Assembly (NCBI RefSeq): GCF_011193355.1
Contig: NZ_CP049780.1
Location: forward strand, 4,477,085 to 4,541,084
Direction: 5' to 3'
Source of the DNA: Streptomyces sp. JB150
Lineage (GTDB): Bacteria > Actinomycetota > Actinomycetes > Streptomycetales > Streptomycetaceae
DNA: 64,000 nt
The notes beneath the pieces are model-generated. The model made no database searches, had not been told where the DNA came from, and saw only the letters and a list, made by a program, of their open reading frames with translations. Below, in pieces: positions 54,318 to 62,858 of the stretch (position 1 is its first letter; the number at the start of each line of letters is the position of its first letter). A program made the position numbers and the translations under genes.

Positions 54318-55220
54318 TCACATCCCTTCGCGGGTACTGCGCATGGAGCCGAAGCCGGTCAGCCGCACCAGCAGCAGGGAGAGCCCGGTGGCCGCCACGA
54401 CGAGGAAGGACGCGATGGCGCTGGCGTAGCCGAAGTCGTACGACTTGAAGCCCGCCTCGTACATCAGGTACGGCAGGATCGCCGTGTCCGTGCCGGGGCC
54501 GCCCTTGGTGAGGATCAGGACCGTCTCGAAGTACGTCAGCGAGCCGACGACGATCAGCACGCTGGAGGTGGTGATGGTGTGCCGCAGCTGCGGCAGGGTG
54601 ATCGAGAAGAACTGGCGGTAGCGGCCGGCGCCGTCGATGGCCGCCGCCTGGTAGAGCACCGCCGGGATCTGGCGGGCGCCGCCCTGGTAGATCAGCGTGT
54701 GCAGCGGCATGAACTGCCAGCCGCCGACGAACACGATCGCGAGGAACGCGCCGCTGGAGGAGCCCAGGGTGTCCTTCTGGATGATGCCGAAGTTCGGGTC
54801 GAGCAGGGCGTAGAAGAGCACCGCGACGGCCGTCGAGGACAGCAGCAGCGGCACGAAGAAGATCGCGGACAGCACCGCGCGGTTGCGCTGCTTGCCCGCC
54901 GCCCAGACGCCCAGGAGCAGCGAGACGACCGTCTGGAAGAGCCAGGAGCAGACGGTGAGCAGGACCGTCAGCCACAGCGACTGGGTCAGGCGCGGGTCGT
55001 CGAGCAGCCTGCTCCAGTTGTCGAGGCCGACCGGGCGGGGGTCGCCCAGGCCGTCCCACTCGGTAAAGGAGAGGTAGAACGCCAGCGCCATCGGGACGAT
55101 CGCGAAGAACGCGAAGAACAGCACCCCGGGCAGGGCCCAGGCGGCGTGCGGACGCCCCGCCCGGGCCCTGGCGGGCTTGCTGCCGGCCGTGGGGCCGGCC
55201 TTGGTGGCGGCCTTGCTCAC
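54318..55220 (-). CDS. bxlF: Sugar ABC importer permease (MalF type)
   Basis: The protein has 300 aa. GTG 55220 overlaps the lipoprotein stop by 4 bases; the much longer open frame upstream is the lipoprotein gene in another frame. A basic N terminus precedes [20 protein letters not shown]. The EAA loop is [20 protein letters not shown]. Six helices. It works with the MalG-type partner and an ATPase that is not encoded here. Confidence 0.75.
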   Translation of the reverse strand: MSKAATKAGPTAGSKPARARAGRPHAAWALPGVLFFAFFAIVPMALAFYLSFTEWDGLGDPRPVGLDNWSRLLDDPRLTQSLWLTVLLTVCSWLFQTVVSLLLGVWAAGKQRNRAVLSAIFFVPLLLSSTAVAVLFYALLDPNFGIIQKDTLGSSSGAFLAIVFVGGWQFMPLHTLIYQGGARQIPAVLYQAAAIDGAGRYRQFFSITLPQLRHTITTSSVLIVVGSLTYFETVLILTKGGPGTDTAILPYLMYEAGFKSYDFGYASAIASFLVVAATGLSLLLVRLTGFGSMRSTREGM

Positions 55221-56545
55221 TTCAGCCCCTTGCAGGCGGCCACGAACTCGCCCGGCGAGGACTTGCCCGCGAACAGCTTGCCGATCTCGGTGTGCATCTT
55301 CGTGCCCAGCTCGTCGCCGAGCGCCTGGTCCCAGGAGAGGGTGAAGGCGGGCGCCTCCTCGACCATCTGGTACTGGAAGCGGGCGTACTCGGGGTTCGGG
55401 GCGTCGCCCAGCAGCAGGGCCGCGTTCGACGTCGTGGGTACGTCGCCGTTGGCGACCAGGTCCCTGGCGTACGTGCGGGAGGCGCACTCCTTGAGGAAGG
55501 CGATGGCCGCGTCCTTGTTGCGCACGCGGGCGTTGATCGACCAGTAGTTGGTGGGGTTGCCGACGACGTTGCGGGCGTCGCCCGAGCCGCCCTCGATCTT
55601 CGGGAAGGGTGCCCAGCCCAATTCCTTCTTCGCGAAGTCCGGGAACTTGCCGAGCTGCGTGGAGTACTCCCACGAGCCCATCAGGTGCATCGCCGCCTTG
55701 CCCTTGGCGAAGACGGCGGGGGCGCCGCCGTTGACGTACGACACCGAGGTGAACTTGGAGCCGAAGGCGCCGTCGTCGACCAGCTCCCGGACCATCTCGG
55801 CCGCCTTCAGCACGGCCGGGTCGCCCCAGCCCTCGGCGTCGCCGTCCTGGATGCGGCGGAAGACCTTCTCGCCGCCGATCCGGTCGACCAGGTACTCCAG
55901 CCACATCAGTTCCGGCCAGATGTCGGAGCCGCCGAGGGCGAACGGGGTGATGCCCGCCCTCTTCAGCTTGGCGTTGATGTCGAGCAGCTGGTCCCAGGTG
56001 GTGGGCGGCTGGAGCTTGTGCTCGGCGAACACGGACTTGTTGTAGAAGAGGATCACCGGCTGCATACCGCGCATGGGGACGCCGTAGTGGCGGCCCTTGA
56101 GGTCGCCGGCCGCGAGCACCGAGGGCAGGAAGCCCTTCTTCAGGACCTCGTCGTTCTCGATGACGTCGGTCAGGTCGATCAGCTTGCCGGCCTCCACGTA
56201 CGGCTTGATCGAGCCGCCGCCCCAGTTGAAGAACACGTCCGGCGCGCCGGGCGAGCCCATGGCCGTGCGCAGCTTGGGGGAGTAGTCGGAGCCGGGGATC
56301 CGCTCCAGCTTGATCTTCCCGCCGGCCTTCTTCGCGGCGGCCGACGTGTTGAAGCGGTCCACGGCGGCCTGCTGGACCTTCACCGCGTCGTCGCCGTAGA
56401 CGAAGGCGGTGAGGGTGGAGCCGCCGCTGCCGGAGCCCCCGCCGGAGCCGCAGGCGGACAGACCGGTGGTGAGCAGGGTGGTGGCGCCGGCGCCGAGCAC
56501 CCAGCGTCTGCTGAACGAACGTCCGCCGTTGGACGTGTACCCCAT
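55217..56545 (-). CDS. bxlE: Sugar ABC importer substrate-binding lipoprotein
   Basis: The protein has 442 aa. ATG 56545 with GAGAGG upstream. The signal has a twin-Arg stretch ([11 protein letters not shown]) and the lipobox LSAC with Cys32, followed by a Gly/Ser linker, so it is lipid-anchored outside the membrane, possibly by the Tat route. The body is a family 1 solute-binding protein ([40 protein letters not shown]). First gene of the operon; substrate inferred as xylobiose or a similar disaccharide. Confidence 0.75.
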   Translation of the reverse strand: MGYTSNGGRSFSRRWVLGAGATTLLTTGLSACGSGGGSGSGGSTLTAFVYGDDAVKVQQAAVDRFNTSAAAKKAGGKIKLERIPGSDYSPKLRTAMGSPGAPDVFFNWGGGSIKPYVEAGKLIDLTDVIENDEVLKKGFLPSVLAAGDLKGRHYGVPMRGMQPVILFYNKSVFAEHKLQPPTTWDQLLDINAKLKRAGITPFALGGSDIWPELMWLEYLVDRIGGEKVFRRIQDGDAEGWGDPAVLKAAEMVRELVDDGAFGSKFTSVSYVNGGAPAVFAKGKAAMHLMGSWEYSTQLGKFPDFAKKELGWAPFPKIEGGSGDARNVVGNPTNYWSINARVRNKDAAIAFLKECASRTYARDLVANGDVPTTSNAALLLGDAPNPEYARFQYQMVEEAPAFTLSWDQALGDELGTKMHTEIGKLFAGKSSPGEFVAACKGLK

Positions 56546-56620
56546 GGCAGCAACCTCTCGGCTCTCTCACCCACCGCGGCGACGCGGGCACGGTGCAGCG
56601 CGTTCACGCACGGGTATGGG

Positions 56621-56654
56621 CGAATGTTTCGGGCTGAATCTCGAATGTTCCGGG
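56621..56654. promoter_or_regulatory. Tandem LacI-family (BxlR-type) operators
   Basis: CGAATGTTTCGGG (56621-56633) and CGAATGTTCCGGG (56642-56654) are direct repeats with a 21-bp period. The first contains the exact inverted repeat CGAA-TGT-TTCG, and the second has one change. They lie immediately downstream of the predicted -10 box of the importer operon, where a bound repressor would block transcription, and also upstream of the divergent regulator gene. Confidence 0.7.
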
Positions 56655-56683
56655 AACCTATGGCGCCACACGGGGTCCGTCAA
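56655..56683 (-). promoter_or_regulatory. Promoter of the sugar importer operon
   Basis: On the minus strand TTGACG (56683-56678), 17-base spacer, TAGGTT (56660-56655). It points towards the lipoprotein gene and would start transcription inside the operator pair. Confidence 0.65.
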
Positions 56684-56711
56684 GAGGTCGCGCAGGGATA
56701 CGATCGCGGGC

Positions 56712-57761
56712 ATGACTCCACCGGAACGCGCTCAAACCCAGACGGCACGGCGGTCGGCCCAGACCGCGACGCTCGCGGAGATCGCCCGCGAGGCGGGGGT
56801 GTCCGCGCCGACTGTTTCGAAGGTCCTCAACGGGCGGGCCGATGTCGCGCCGGCGACCCGCAACCGCGTGGAGGAACTGCTGCGCACCCACGGCTACCGG
56901 CGCCGCCGGGCCGAGGCCACCCGCTCCCCGCTGATCGACCTGGTCTTCCACGAGCTGGAGAGCGCCTGGGCGCTGGAGGTCATCCGGGGCGTGGAGAACG
57001 TGGCGCGGGACGCCGGGCTGAGCGTGGTGCTCTCCGAGAGCGCCGGCCGGCTGACCCCCGGCCGCAGCTGGGCCGACCAGGTCGCGGCCCGCCGCCCGCA
57101 CGGCGTGATCCTCGTGCTCTCCGAGCTGGACGAGTCACAGCGGGCGCTGCTGACCAGCCGGTCCATCCCGTTCGTCGTCATGGACCCGGCCGGCGACCCC
57201 GGCACCGACGTGCCGTCCATCGGCGCCACCAACTGGCAGGGCGGCCTGGCCGCCACCCGGCACCTGGTGGAGCTGGGCCACCGCCGCATCGGCGCGATCA
57301 GCGGGCCCAGCCGCATGATGTGCAGCCGGGCCCGCATCGACGGCTACCGCGCGGCCCTGGAGACCGCCGGCCTGCCCGTCGACCCGTCGCTGATCAAGGC
57401 CGGAGACTTCCACCACGAGTCCGGCTACCGCCTGGGCCTGGAACTCCTGCGCCGGCCCGACCGGCCGACGGCCGTCTTCGCCGGCAACGACCTCCAGGCG
57501 CTCGGCCTGTACGAGGCGGCGCGCGAGCTGGGGCTGAGGGTGCCGGAGGACCTGAGCGTCGTCGGCTTCGACGACCTGCCCGTCGCCCGCTGGGTCGGCC
57601 CCCCGCTCACCACCGTCCGCCAGCCCCTGACCGAGATGGCCGAGGCGGCCGCCCGCCTGGTCCTCGAACTGGCCCGAGGCGAGGACGCCACCCCGGCCGC
57701 GACCCGCGTCGAACTGGCCACGAGCCTGGTGGTCCGCAGCAGCAGCGCTCGCTTGGCGTGA
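56712..57761 (+). CDS. bxlR: LacI-family transcriptional regulator, probable BxlR
   Basis: The protein has 349 aa. The helix-turn-helix is near residues 22-45 ([20 protein letters not shown]), followed by the hinge [15 protein letters not shown]. The periplasmic-binding-like sensor domain ends with [23 protein letters not shown] 56712; a longer in-frame extension to 56409 overlaps the operators and promoter and is rejected. It is divergent from the importer operon and likely represses it, and the xylanase gene 5 kb away, until a xylo-oligosaccharide binds. Confidence 0.8.
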   Translation: MTPPERAQTQTARRSAQTATLAEIAREAGVSAPTVSKVLNGRADVAPATRNRVEELLRTHGYRRRRAEATRSPLIDLVFHELESAWALEVIRGVENVARDAGLSVVLSESAGRLTPGRSWADQVAARRPHGVILVLSELDESQRALLTSRSIPFVVMDPAGDPGTDVPSIGATNWQGGLAATRHLVELGHRRIGAISGPSRMMCSRARIDGYRAALETAGLPVDPSLIKAGDFHHESGYRLGLELLRRPDRPTAVFAGNDLQALGLYEAARELGLRVPEDLSVVGFDDLPVARWVGPPLTTVRQPLTEMAEAAARLVLELARGEDATPAATRVELATSLVVRSSSARLA

Positions 57762-58201
57762 GAACGGGGGCGCGGTGGGGTGGCCCGTGCGGCGGTGCGC
57801 GGCTGCGGCGAGCGCGGTGGCGACGAGGCTCGCGCTGACACCGCGCACAGTGCTGCGGGGGGCGCGACGAACGCCGCGTCGGGGTGCGGGGGCGGGTGCG
57901 GGTGCCGGGGCGGTGGCGTGCTGCCCGTGCGAGGGCTGGTGGGCCGTACACGCCCGTGCGGGGGTTGGTGGACCAGGTGGGCCCTCGTGCGGGGCGGGCC
58001 CGCGTGCCGTGAGCGGCTTGGAGCAGCGGCGCAGAGGCGTGCGGCTTTGTTCACGACTTCGGGCAGCGTTTGTTCCCGACTATGGGAGGCGTCCGGGGGA
58101 CGGTGGCGTTCGAATCGTTCGCAAGTTTCGGCAGCACCGGATACGGCGGAGTGCCTCGGACGGCCTGGCACCGCAGCACGGTGGTGGAGCATTCCTTGGA
58201 T
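57762..58201. other. 440-bp gap between convergent genes
   Basis: No convincing gene. The first 250 bases are very G-rich, with runs such as GTGCGGGGGCGGGTGCGGG that could form G-quadruplexes. Near 58043-58081 are two copies of a 15-nt sequence that recurs in opposite orientation beyond the glycosyltransferase gene. No T-run terminator was found. Open frames here lack starts with Shine-Dalgarno sequences. Confidence 0.6.
58045..58081 (-). repeat. Left pair of outward-facing repeats flanking the glycosyltransferase gene
   Basis: Read on the minus strand, AGTCGGGAACAAACG (58081-58067) and AGTCGTGAACAAAGC (58059-58045) are two copies of one motif. Related copies lie on the plus strand at 59519-59533 and 59583-59597. 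The 24-nt stretch around the inner copy matches the right-hand one at 19 of 24 positions, inverted. Confidence 0.5.
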
Positions 58202-59428
58202 TCACCCGGCGCCCCCTGAGCCGATGTGGGTGAGCACTGCGGCGGCGCCGTCCTCTGCTGCGATGCGGTGGGCGAGTTCGGTCGCGCGGCGTCGGTGGGC
58301 CGGCTCGGACAGGCAGACCGTGATCGCGTCCCTGAGTGCTTCGGCGGTCAGGTCCTGGAACGGCACAGGCCGGGGGGCGACCCCCAGGTCGTACAACCGA
58401 GACGCCCAGAACGGCTGGTCGGCCATGACGGGAACGGCCACAGCGGGCACTCCGGCCCGCAGTCCGGCTGCGGTCGTACCGGCTCCGGCGTGATGGACGA
58501 CAGCGGCGGTACGAGGGAACAGCCAGTCGTGCGGGACGTCGCCGATGGCCAGGACGTCGTCGCCCCAGCCACTTAGTTCGGCCCAACCCGCCTGCACCAC
58601 CGCACGCACCCCCGCCCGCCGTACAGCCGCAGCCACCAGCTCACTGAGCCGTTCCCCCTGCCCTGGAGCCATGCTGCCGAACCCGATGAACACCGGCGGC
58701 GGACCGGCTTCGAGGAAGTCGACCAGTTGGGCCGGGGGTTGCCACCCGTCCGGCCGCGCGGGCCACCAGTAGCCCGATACTTCCGCCCGCGACGGCCAGT
58801 CCCCGGGGCGCGGCACCACCAGCGGGCTGAAGCCGTGGAAGACCGGCCGGATGTCCCCCGATGACGATGACGATGACACGCCGGCGCCGGGCAGCCCGAG
58901 GTGGGCGCGCAGCCGGGTCACGGCGCCCGCGAAGACCCCTTCAGCGCGCCTCACCACGTCCCGACCTGCGGCGAGGTTGCCCTCCGGCCCCGGGCCGCCG
59001 ACGGTGCTGCGTGCGTTGGGCAGCGCAAATGCTCTGGTGGCGAAAGCCGGTACGAGGTACGTGCCGATGACAGGGATGCCGAGCGCTTCGCCGGCCGTCC
59101 GGCCGAGCGGCGCCGGACCGGAGGCCGTGAGCAGCAGGTCGGCCCCGCCCGCCACGGCTTCCGCCACCCCGTCGGCGAGCCCGTCCGCGTACGTCCTCGT
59201 CAGCGCCTGGGCCTCCTCCCGCGACGCCGCCTGGGACCAGTCCCGGATGAGCCCCTGCGGGTCTCCCGGCACGGGCCGGTAGTCGAGACCACATCCTTCG
59301 ATGAGTGCGGCGAAGGACGCGTGAGCGGCCACGGCGACCTGATGGCCGACGTCCAGCAAGCGCCGCCCCAGGCCCGTGAAGGGCGCGACATCCCCACGTG
59401 AACCGGCAGTGATGATCAGAATCCGCAT
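58202..59428 (-). CDS. UGT/GT28-like glycosyltransferase
   Basis: The protein has 408 aa. ATG 59428 follows GAGGAGAA and gives MRILIITAGSRGDVAPFTGL, the start of sterol-glucosyltransferase and glycopeptide GtfB-like enzymes. The C-terminal nucleotide-sugar site is PPVFIGFGSMAPGQGERLSE and VVHHAGAGTTAAGLRAGVPA with PVMADQPFWASRLYDLGV. A run of six Ser (VSSSSSSGD) comes from a short GATGAC microsatellite near 58858-58878. The likely role is transfer of UDP-glucose or similar to a hydrophobic acceptor, for example a macrolide or sterol-like compound. Confidence 0.8.
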   Translation of the reverse strand: MRILIITAGSRGDVAPFTGLGRRLLDVGHQVAVAAHASFAALIEGCGLDYRPVPGDPQGLIRDWSQAASREEAQALTRTYADGLADGVAEAVAGGADLLLTASGPAPLGRTAGEALGIPVIGTYLVPAFATRAFALPNARSTVGGPGPEGNLAAGRDVVRRAEGVFAGAVTRLRAHLGLPGAGVSSSSSSGDIRPVFHGFSPLVVPRPGDWPSRAEVSGYWWPARPDGWQPPAQLVDFLEAGPPPVFIGFGSMAPGQGERLSELVAAAVRRAGVRAVVQAGWAELSGWGDDVLAIGDVPHDWLFPRTAAVVHHAGAGTTAAGLRAGVPAVAVPVMADQPFWASRLYDLGVAPRPVPFQDLTAEALRDAITVCLSEPAHRRRATELAHRIAAEDGAAAVLTHIGSGGAG

Positions 59429-59518
59429 GCAGCGATTCTCCTCGGCGGATGGCGCCCGGCCACGTCGCCGACCAAGGGGATCCTCAGCGCGCCTCCAGCC
59501 CCGGGCGTGTGCGGTCGG

Positions 59519-59597
59519 TACTCGTGAATCGAACACCGCCAAGTCGCCGTGTTACGCAAAGCCGCGTACATCCGCTGTCGAAACTCGTGAACGAAGC
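59519..59597 (+). repeat. Right pair of repeats upstream of the glycosyltransferase gene
   Basis: ACTCGTGAATCGAAC (59519-59533) and ACTCGTGAACGAAGC (59583-59597) are direct repeats 64 bp apart in the 250-bp region between the glycosyltransferase start and the next gene. They face away from the glycosyltransferase gene and mirror the pair at 58045-58081. Confidence 0.5.
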
Positions 59598-59680
59598 CAG
59601 GCGTGCGGCAGCAGGAGCCGGGGCGCGCGGGTGCCGGCGCGGGGCGGCTGCCGTGCTGTCGGCCGGTGTGGCACCGTCGG

Positions 59681-61135
59681 TCAGCCGCTGTCCTTCGGGT
59701 GGTGGACGCTGAGGTGGCCGTAGGCCGACAGCGTGCCGGGCAGGTCGCCGGGCTGGTGGCGCAGGGTGGTGTTCAGGAAGGCGAGTGTGGTCGCGGCGAC
59801 GACGCGTGGGCTGTCGGTGCGGCCCAGGGAGCCGGTCACCGAGGGCAGGGGCGGCAGGTACAGGGGGCCGTCCATGAAGGTCAGGTGGGCGGCGCCGGGG
59901 ACGGTGAGCCGGTAGCTCGGCGCGGTGTTGCGTTCGAGGGCCCGGGTGAGGCGGGGCAGGTAGCGCGGGTCGGTGTCCGGGGTGATCGCCTGGGTGAGCG
60001 CGAGCGCCGGCTGGCGCAGGGTGGGGGTGGCCGGGCCGTGGGGGTAGCCGTCCAGGTCGATGACGGCGTCGAACCGGCGGTCCCGCCGCGCGGCCTGGAG
60101 AGCGGCGGCGCCCCCCATGGAGTGGCCGGTGACGGCGGCCCGGCCGGTGTCCAGGCGTCCGGTCAGCGGGCCGGCGCCCTCGCCTCGGTCCAGACGGTCC
60201 AGTCGGGTCAGGACGAAGCGGAGGTCGGCGGCCCGGACCGCCGTCCACCGGGCCGCCAGCTCGTCGTCCTTGTCCCGGTCTCCGGTGGACTCGGTCCTGG
60301 TGCGCAGCGTTCGGCCGTCGGCGAGGACGACGGCCGCGGAGTCGTACGGGTGGTCGAGGCCGGCGACCACGTAGCCGTGGCTGGCCAGTTCCTCCGCCCA
60401 GGCGGTGTTCTGGGTCCGCACCCCGCCCGAGCCGGGGGAGAACAGCACGACCGGGAACCGTTCGCCCCCGCCGGCCACCGGGGCGTCGAACACCGCGTGG
60501 CTGCGGGCGCGCGGCACGCCGTCGACCAGGAAGCCGGGCAGGCCGACCTGGCGGACGAGGGCGGCCGAGACGGTGCGCGCCTCGTGCTCCGTATGGCCGA
60601 GGTACTGGGCCCGCCGCGCGTCCGCGGGACTCTGCCGCGCGGGGTACCAGAGCTGGACCACCACCGTGCGCCGGTCGTGCGGATCGGCGGTGAAGGTCTC
60701 GGGGCGCTCCGGGTCGGTCCACTGCATCACCCGGGTGCCGACCGCGAAACGGCCCGTCGGCTCGGGGAACGCGGGCACGGGGAAGGCCCAGGCGGCCACC
60801 GGACCCGCGGCCATCAGCCCGAGGCAGGCCAGCGACCCCGGCAGCGCCACCCACCACCGGGCCCGCCGCGCCGGCCGGCCGGTACGGCCGCGCAGCAGGG
60901 GTGAGAGGGCGAACGGCAACGCGACGGCGGCGCCTGCCGCCACCGGCAGCAGCTGCCAGCGGACCCCCGTCACGCCCAGCGCCACCGCGGACGGCACGAG
61001 CACCGCCACCGCCGCGATCGTGACGCGCGGGCGGGCGGCGGGGGGAAGCCAGCGCGCCGCCACCAGCGCGACGGCACCCAGCAGGACGATCAGTTCCCAG
61101 GGGGACAGGTACAGCCCCGCGACGATCTCGGTCAC
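59681..61135 (-). CDS. Membrane-anchored lipase-like alpha/beta-hydrolase (PAF-acetylhydrolase type)
   Basis: The protein has 484 aa. GTG 61135 with GAGGA 6 bases upstream; the longer frame to 61171 is not needed. Three or four N-terminal membrane helices (LYLSPWELIVLLGAVALVAA and following, residues about 7-130) precede a hydrolase domain like platelet-activating-factor acetylhydrolase isoform II: VVVQLWYPAR, PVVLFSPGSGGVRTQNTAWA, nucleophile AAVTGHSMGGAAALQ, and a late His (VPGAAHLTFMDG). Substrate unknown; short-chain esters or lipids are plausible. Confidence 0.8.
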   Translation of the reverse strand: MTEIVAGLYLSPWELIVLLGAVALVAARWLPPAARPRVTIAAVAVLVPSAVALGVTGVRWQLLPVAAGAAVALPFALSPLLRGRTGRPARRARWWVALPGSLACLGLMAAGPVAAWAFPVPAFPEPTGRFAVGTRVMQWTDPERPETFTADPHDRRTVVVQLWYPARQSPADARRAQYLGHTEHEARTVSAALVRQVGLPGFLVDGVPRARSHAVFDAPVAGGGERFPVVLFSPGSGGVRTQNTAWAEELASHGYVVAGLDHPYDSAAVVLADGRTLRTRTESTGDRDKDDELAARWTAVRAADLRFVLTRLDRLDRGEGAGPLTGRLDTGRAAVTGHSMGGAAALQAARRDRRFDAVIDLDGYPHGPATPTLRQPALALTQAITPDTDPRYLPRLTRALERNTAPSYRLTVPGAAHLTFMDGPLYLPPLPSVTGSLGRTDSPRVVAATTLAFLNTTLRHQPGDLPGTLSAYGHLSVHHPKDSG

Positions 61136-61236
61136 CGGGCCATCCTCGGGGCGGCGCCCGGGACGCCACATCGGCCCCGGGTCGCGACCGCATGCGACCG
61201 GAGTCGCACTCGAGCAGGCCAGGTGAGGGGCCGCTG

Positions 61237-61275
61237 TGCGACCTCAGGAGGGAGGGGGGTCCTCCTGTGGTCGTA
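61237..61275. terminator. Imperfect inverted repeat between the hydrolase and xylanase genes
   Basis: TGCGACCTCAGGAGG (61237-61251) pairs with CCTCCTGTGGTCGTA (61261-61275) at 13 of 15 positions, around a G-rich loop. It lies about 170 bases before the xylanase. It could be a terminator for upstream transcription or an operator. Confidence 0.4.
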
Positions 61276-61331
61276 TCCCGGCGCGGCGCCCTCGGACGGG
61301 ACCGGAGACCCCCTGGCCGAAAGTCGCCGTA

Positions 61332-61360
61332 TTGACGCCCGACCCTCGCGCCCCAAAACT
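61332..61360 (+). promoter_or_regulatory. Possible xylanase promoter
   Basis: TTGACG (61332-61337), 17-base spacer, AAAACT (61355-61360). The -35 box matches that of the importer operon; the -10 is only fair. It predicts a leader of about 40 nt containing the operator. Confidence 0.45.
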
Positions 61361-61385
61361 CCTCCGCAGTCAATCGGCTGTACGA

Positions 61386-61398
61386 CCGAAACTTTCGG
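61386..61398. promoter_or_regulatory. CGAA-N3-TTCG operator over the xylanase ribosome binding site
   Basis: CCGAA-ACT-TTCGG is a perfect 5-bp inverted repeat; its last two bases are the first two of the GGAGG ribosome binding site (61397-61401). It has the same form as the operators before the importer operon and as the xylan-regulation element known upstream of Streptomyces xylanase genes. Confidence 0.75.
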
Positions 61399-61408
61399 AG
61401 GCACCCGC

Positions 61409-62773
61409 ATGAGATCTCTGAGAACCGGCTTCAGGCTGGCGTCGGCGGTGGCCGGCGCCGTCGCGACCGTCGGTGCGCTGCTGGTCGCGGCGCCCGCCGC
61501 GCACGCCGCCGACGTGCCGCTGCGCGACCTCGCGGACGCCAAGGGCAGGGTCATCGGCACCGCCATCGCCGGCTCCCACCTCACCGGCGCGCGCGGCGAG
61601 ATCGCGAGCCGGGAATTCAACTTCGTCACGCCCGAGAACGCCATGAAGTGGGAGGCGGTGGAGCCCAGCCGCGGCAGCTACAACTGGGCCGAGGCCGACC
61701 GGATCGTCGAGTTCGCCCAGGCCAACGGCCAGCAGGTGCGCGGCCACACCCTGGTGTGGCACAGCCAGAACCCGGGCTGGCTCGCAGGCGGCTCCTTCAC
61801 CCCGGCCGAGCTGCGCACCATCCTGCAGAACCACATCACCACCGAGATGACCCGCTACAAGGGGAAGATCGCGGCCTGGGACGTGGTCAACGAGGCGTTC
61901 AACGAGGACGGCACCTACCGTCAGTCCCTCTGGTACACCAACCTCGGCGCCGACTACATCGCCGACGCCCTGACCTGGGCCCGCGCCGCCGACCCGAGCG
62001 CCGAGCTGTACATCAACGACTACAACGTCGAGGGCGTCAACGCGAAGAGCACCGCCCTGTACAACCTGGTCAAGTCCCTCAAGGAGCGCGGCGTCCCGAT
62101 CGACGGCGTCGGCCTCCAGACCCACCTGATCCTCGGCCAGGTCCCCTCCACCCTCCAGCAGAACATCCAGCGCTTCGCGGACCTCGGCGTCGACGTGGCC
62201 ATCACCGAGCTGGACATCCGCATGCAGCTCCCGGCGACCCAGGCGAAACTCGCCCAGCAGGCCGCCGAGTACAAGGCCGTCATGAACGCCTGCCTCGCCG
62301 TCAGCCGCTGCACCGGCGTCACGGTCTGGGGCTTCAACGACGCCGACTCCTGGGTCCCGGACGTCTTCGACGGCTACGGCGCGGCGACCCCGTACGACGA
62401 GAACCTCGCGCCGAAGCCCGCGTACTACGCCATCGCCGAGTCGCTCGGCGGCACCGGCCAGCCCGGCCCCGGCCCCGGCGACGGCTGCAAGGCGACGTAC
62501 ACCATCGTCAACCAGTGGAACAACGGCTTCACCGGCCAGGTGCGGATCGACTGCACGGGCACCGCGCTGACATCCTGGAAGGCGAACTGGACGTTCGCGG
62601 CGGGCCAGCGGATCTCCCAGGCCTGGAACGCGAACTGCACCCAGTCCGGCACCACGGTCAGCTGCTCCAACCTGTCCTACAACGGCACCGTCCCGGCGGG
62701 CGGTTCCGTGACGTTCGGGTTCAACGGCACCTGGAGCGGGAGCAATCCGGTGCCCGTGGTGACCCTGGGATGA
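61409..62773 (+). CDS. Secreted endo-1,4-beta-xylanase, GH10 with CBM2
   Basis: The protein (454 aa) cleaves xylan outside the cell. ATG 61409 with GGAGG 7 bases upstream; signal peptide 1-33 (AAHA cleavage). GH10 domain (about 35-340): FVTPENAMKWEAVEPSRG, HTLVWHSQNPGWL, acid/base Glu162 in WDVVNEAFNEDG, nucleophile Glu267 in VAITELDIRM. After a GQPGPGPGDG linker comes a family 2 carbohydrate-binding module (about 360-454, CKATYTIVNQWNNGFTGQVR ... VTFGFNGTWSG). Likely regulated by the neighbouring LacI repressor through the operator on its ribosome binding site. Confidence 0.94.
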   Translation: MRSLRTGFRLASAVAGAVATVGALLVAAPAAHAADVPLRDLADAKGRVIGTAIAGSHLTGARGEIASREFNFVTPENAMKWEAVEPSRGSYNWAEADRIVEFAQANGQQVRGHTLVWHSQNPGWLAGGSFTPAELRTILQNHITTEMTRYKGKIAAWDVVNEAFNEDGTYRQSLWYTNLGADYIADALTWARAADPSAELYINDYNVEGVNAKSTALYNLVKSLKERGVPIDGVGLQTHLILGQVPSTLQQNIQRFADLGVDVAITELDIRMQLPATQAKLAQQAAEYKAVMNACLAVSRCTGVTVWGFNDADSWVPDVFDGYGAATPYDENLAPKPAYYAIAESLGGTGQPGPGPGDGCKATYTIVNQWNNGFTGQVRIDCTGTALTSWKANWTFAAGQRISQAWNANCTQSGTTVSCSNLSYNGTVPAGGSVTFGFNGTWSGSNPVPVVTLG

Positions 62774-62858
62774 CCCAGAGCGACGGAATCTGAGATTTTC
62801 CCAAGAAAAGACCCCCTGGCGTTCCTGCTCGTCATAATTCGGACTTACGTTCCTCCCT

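Noticed and set aside
58045..59597. Complete insertion sequence around the glycosyltransferase
   Set aside because: No transposase or recombinase frame, and the inverted repeats are imperfect with no evident target duplication.
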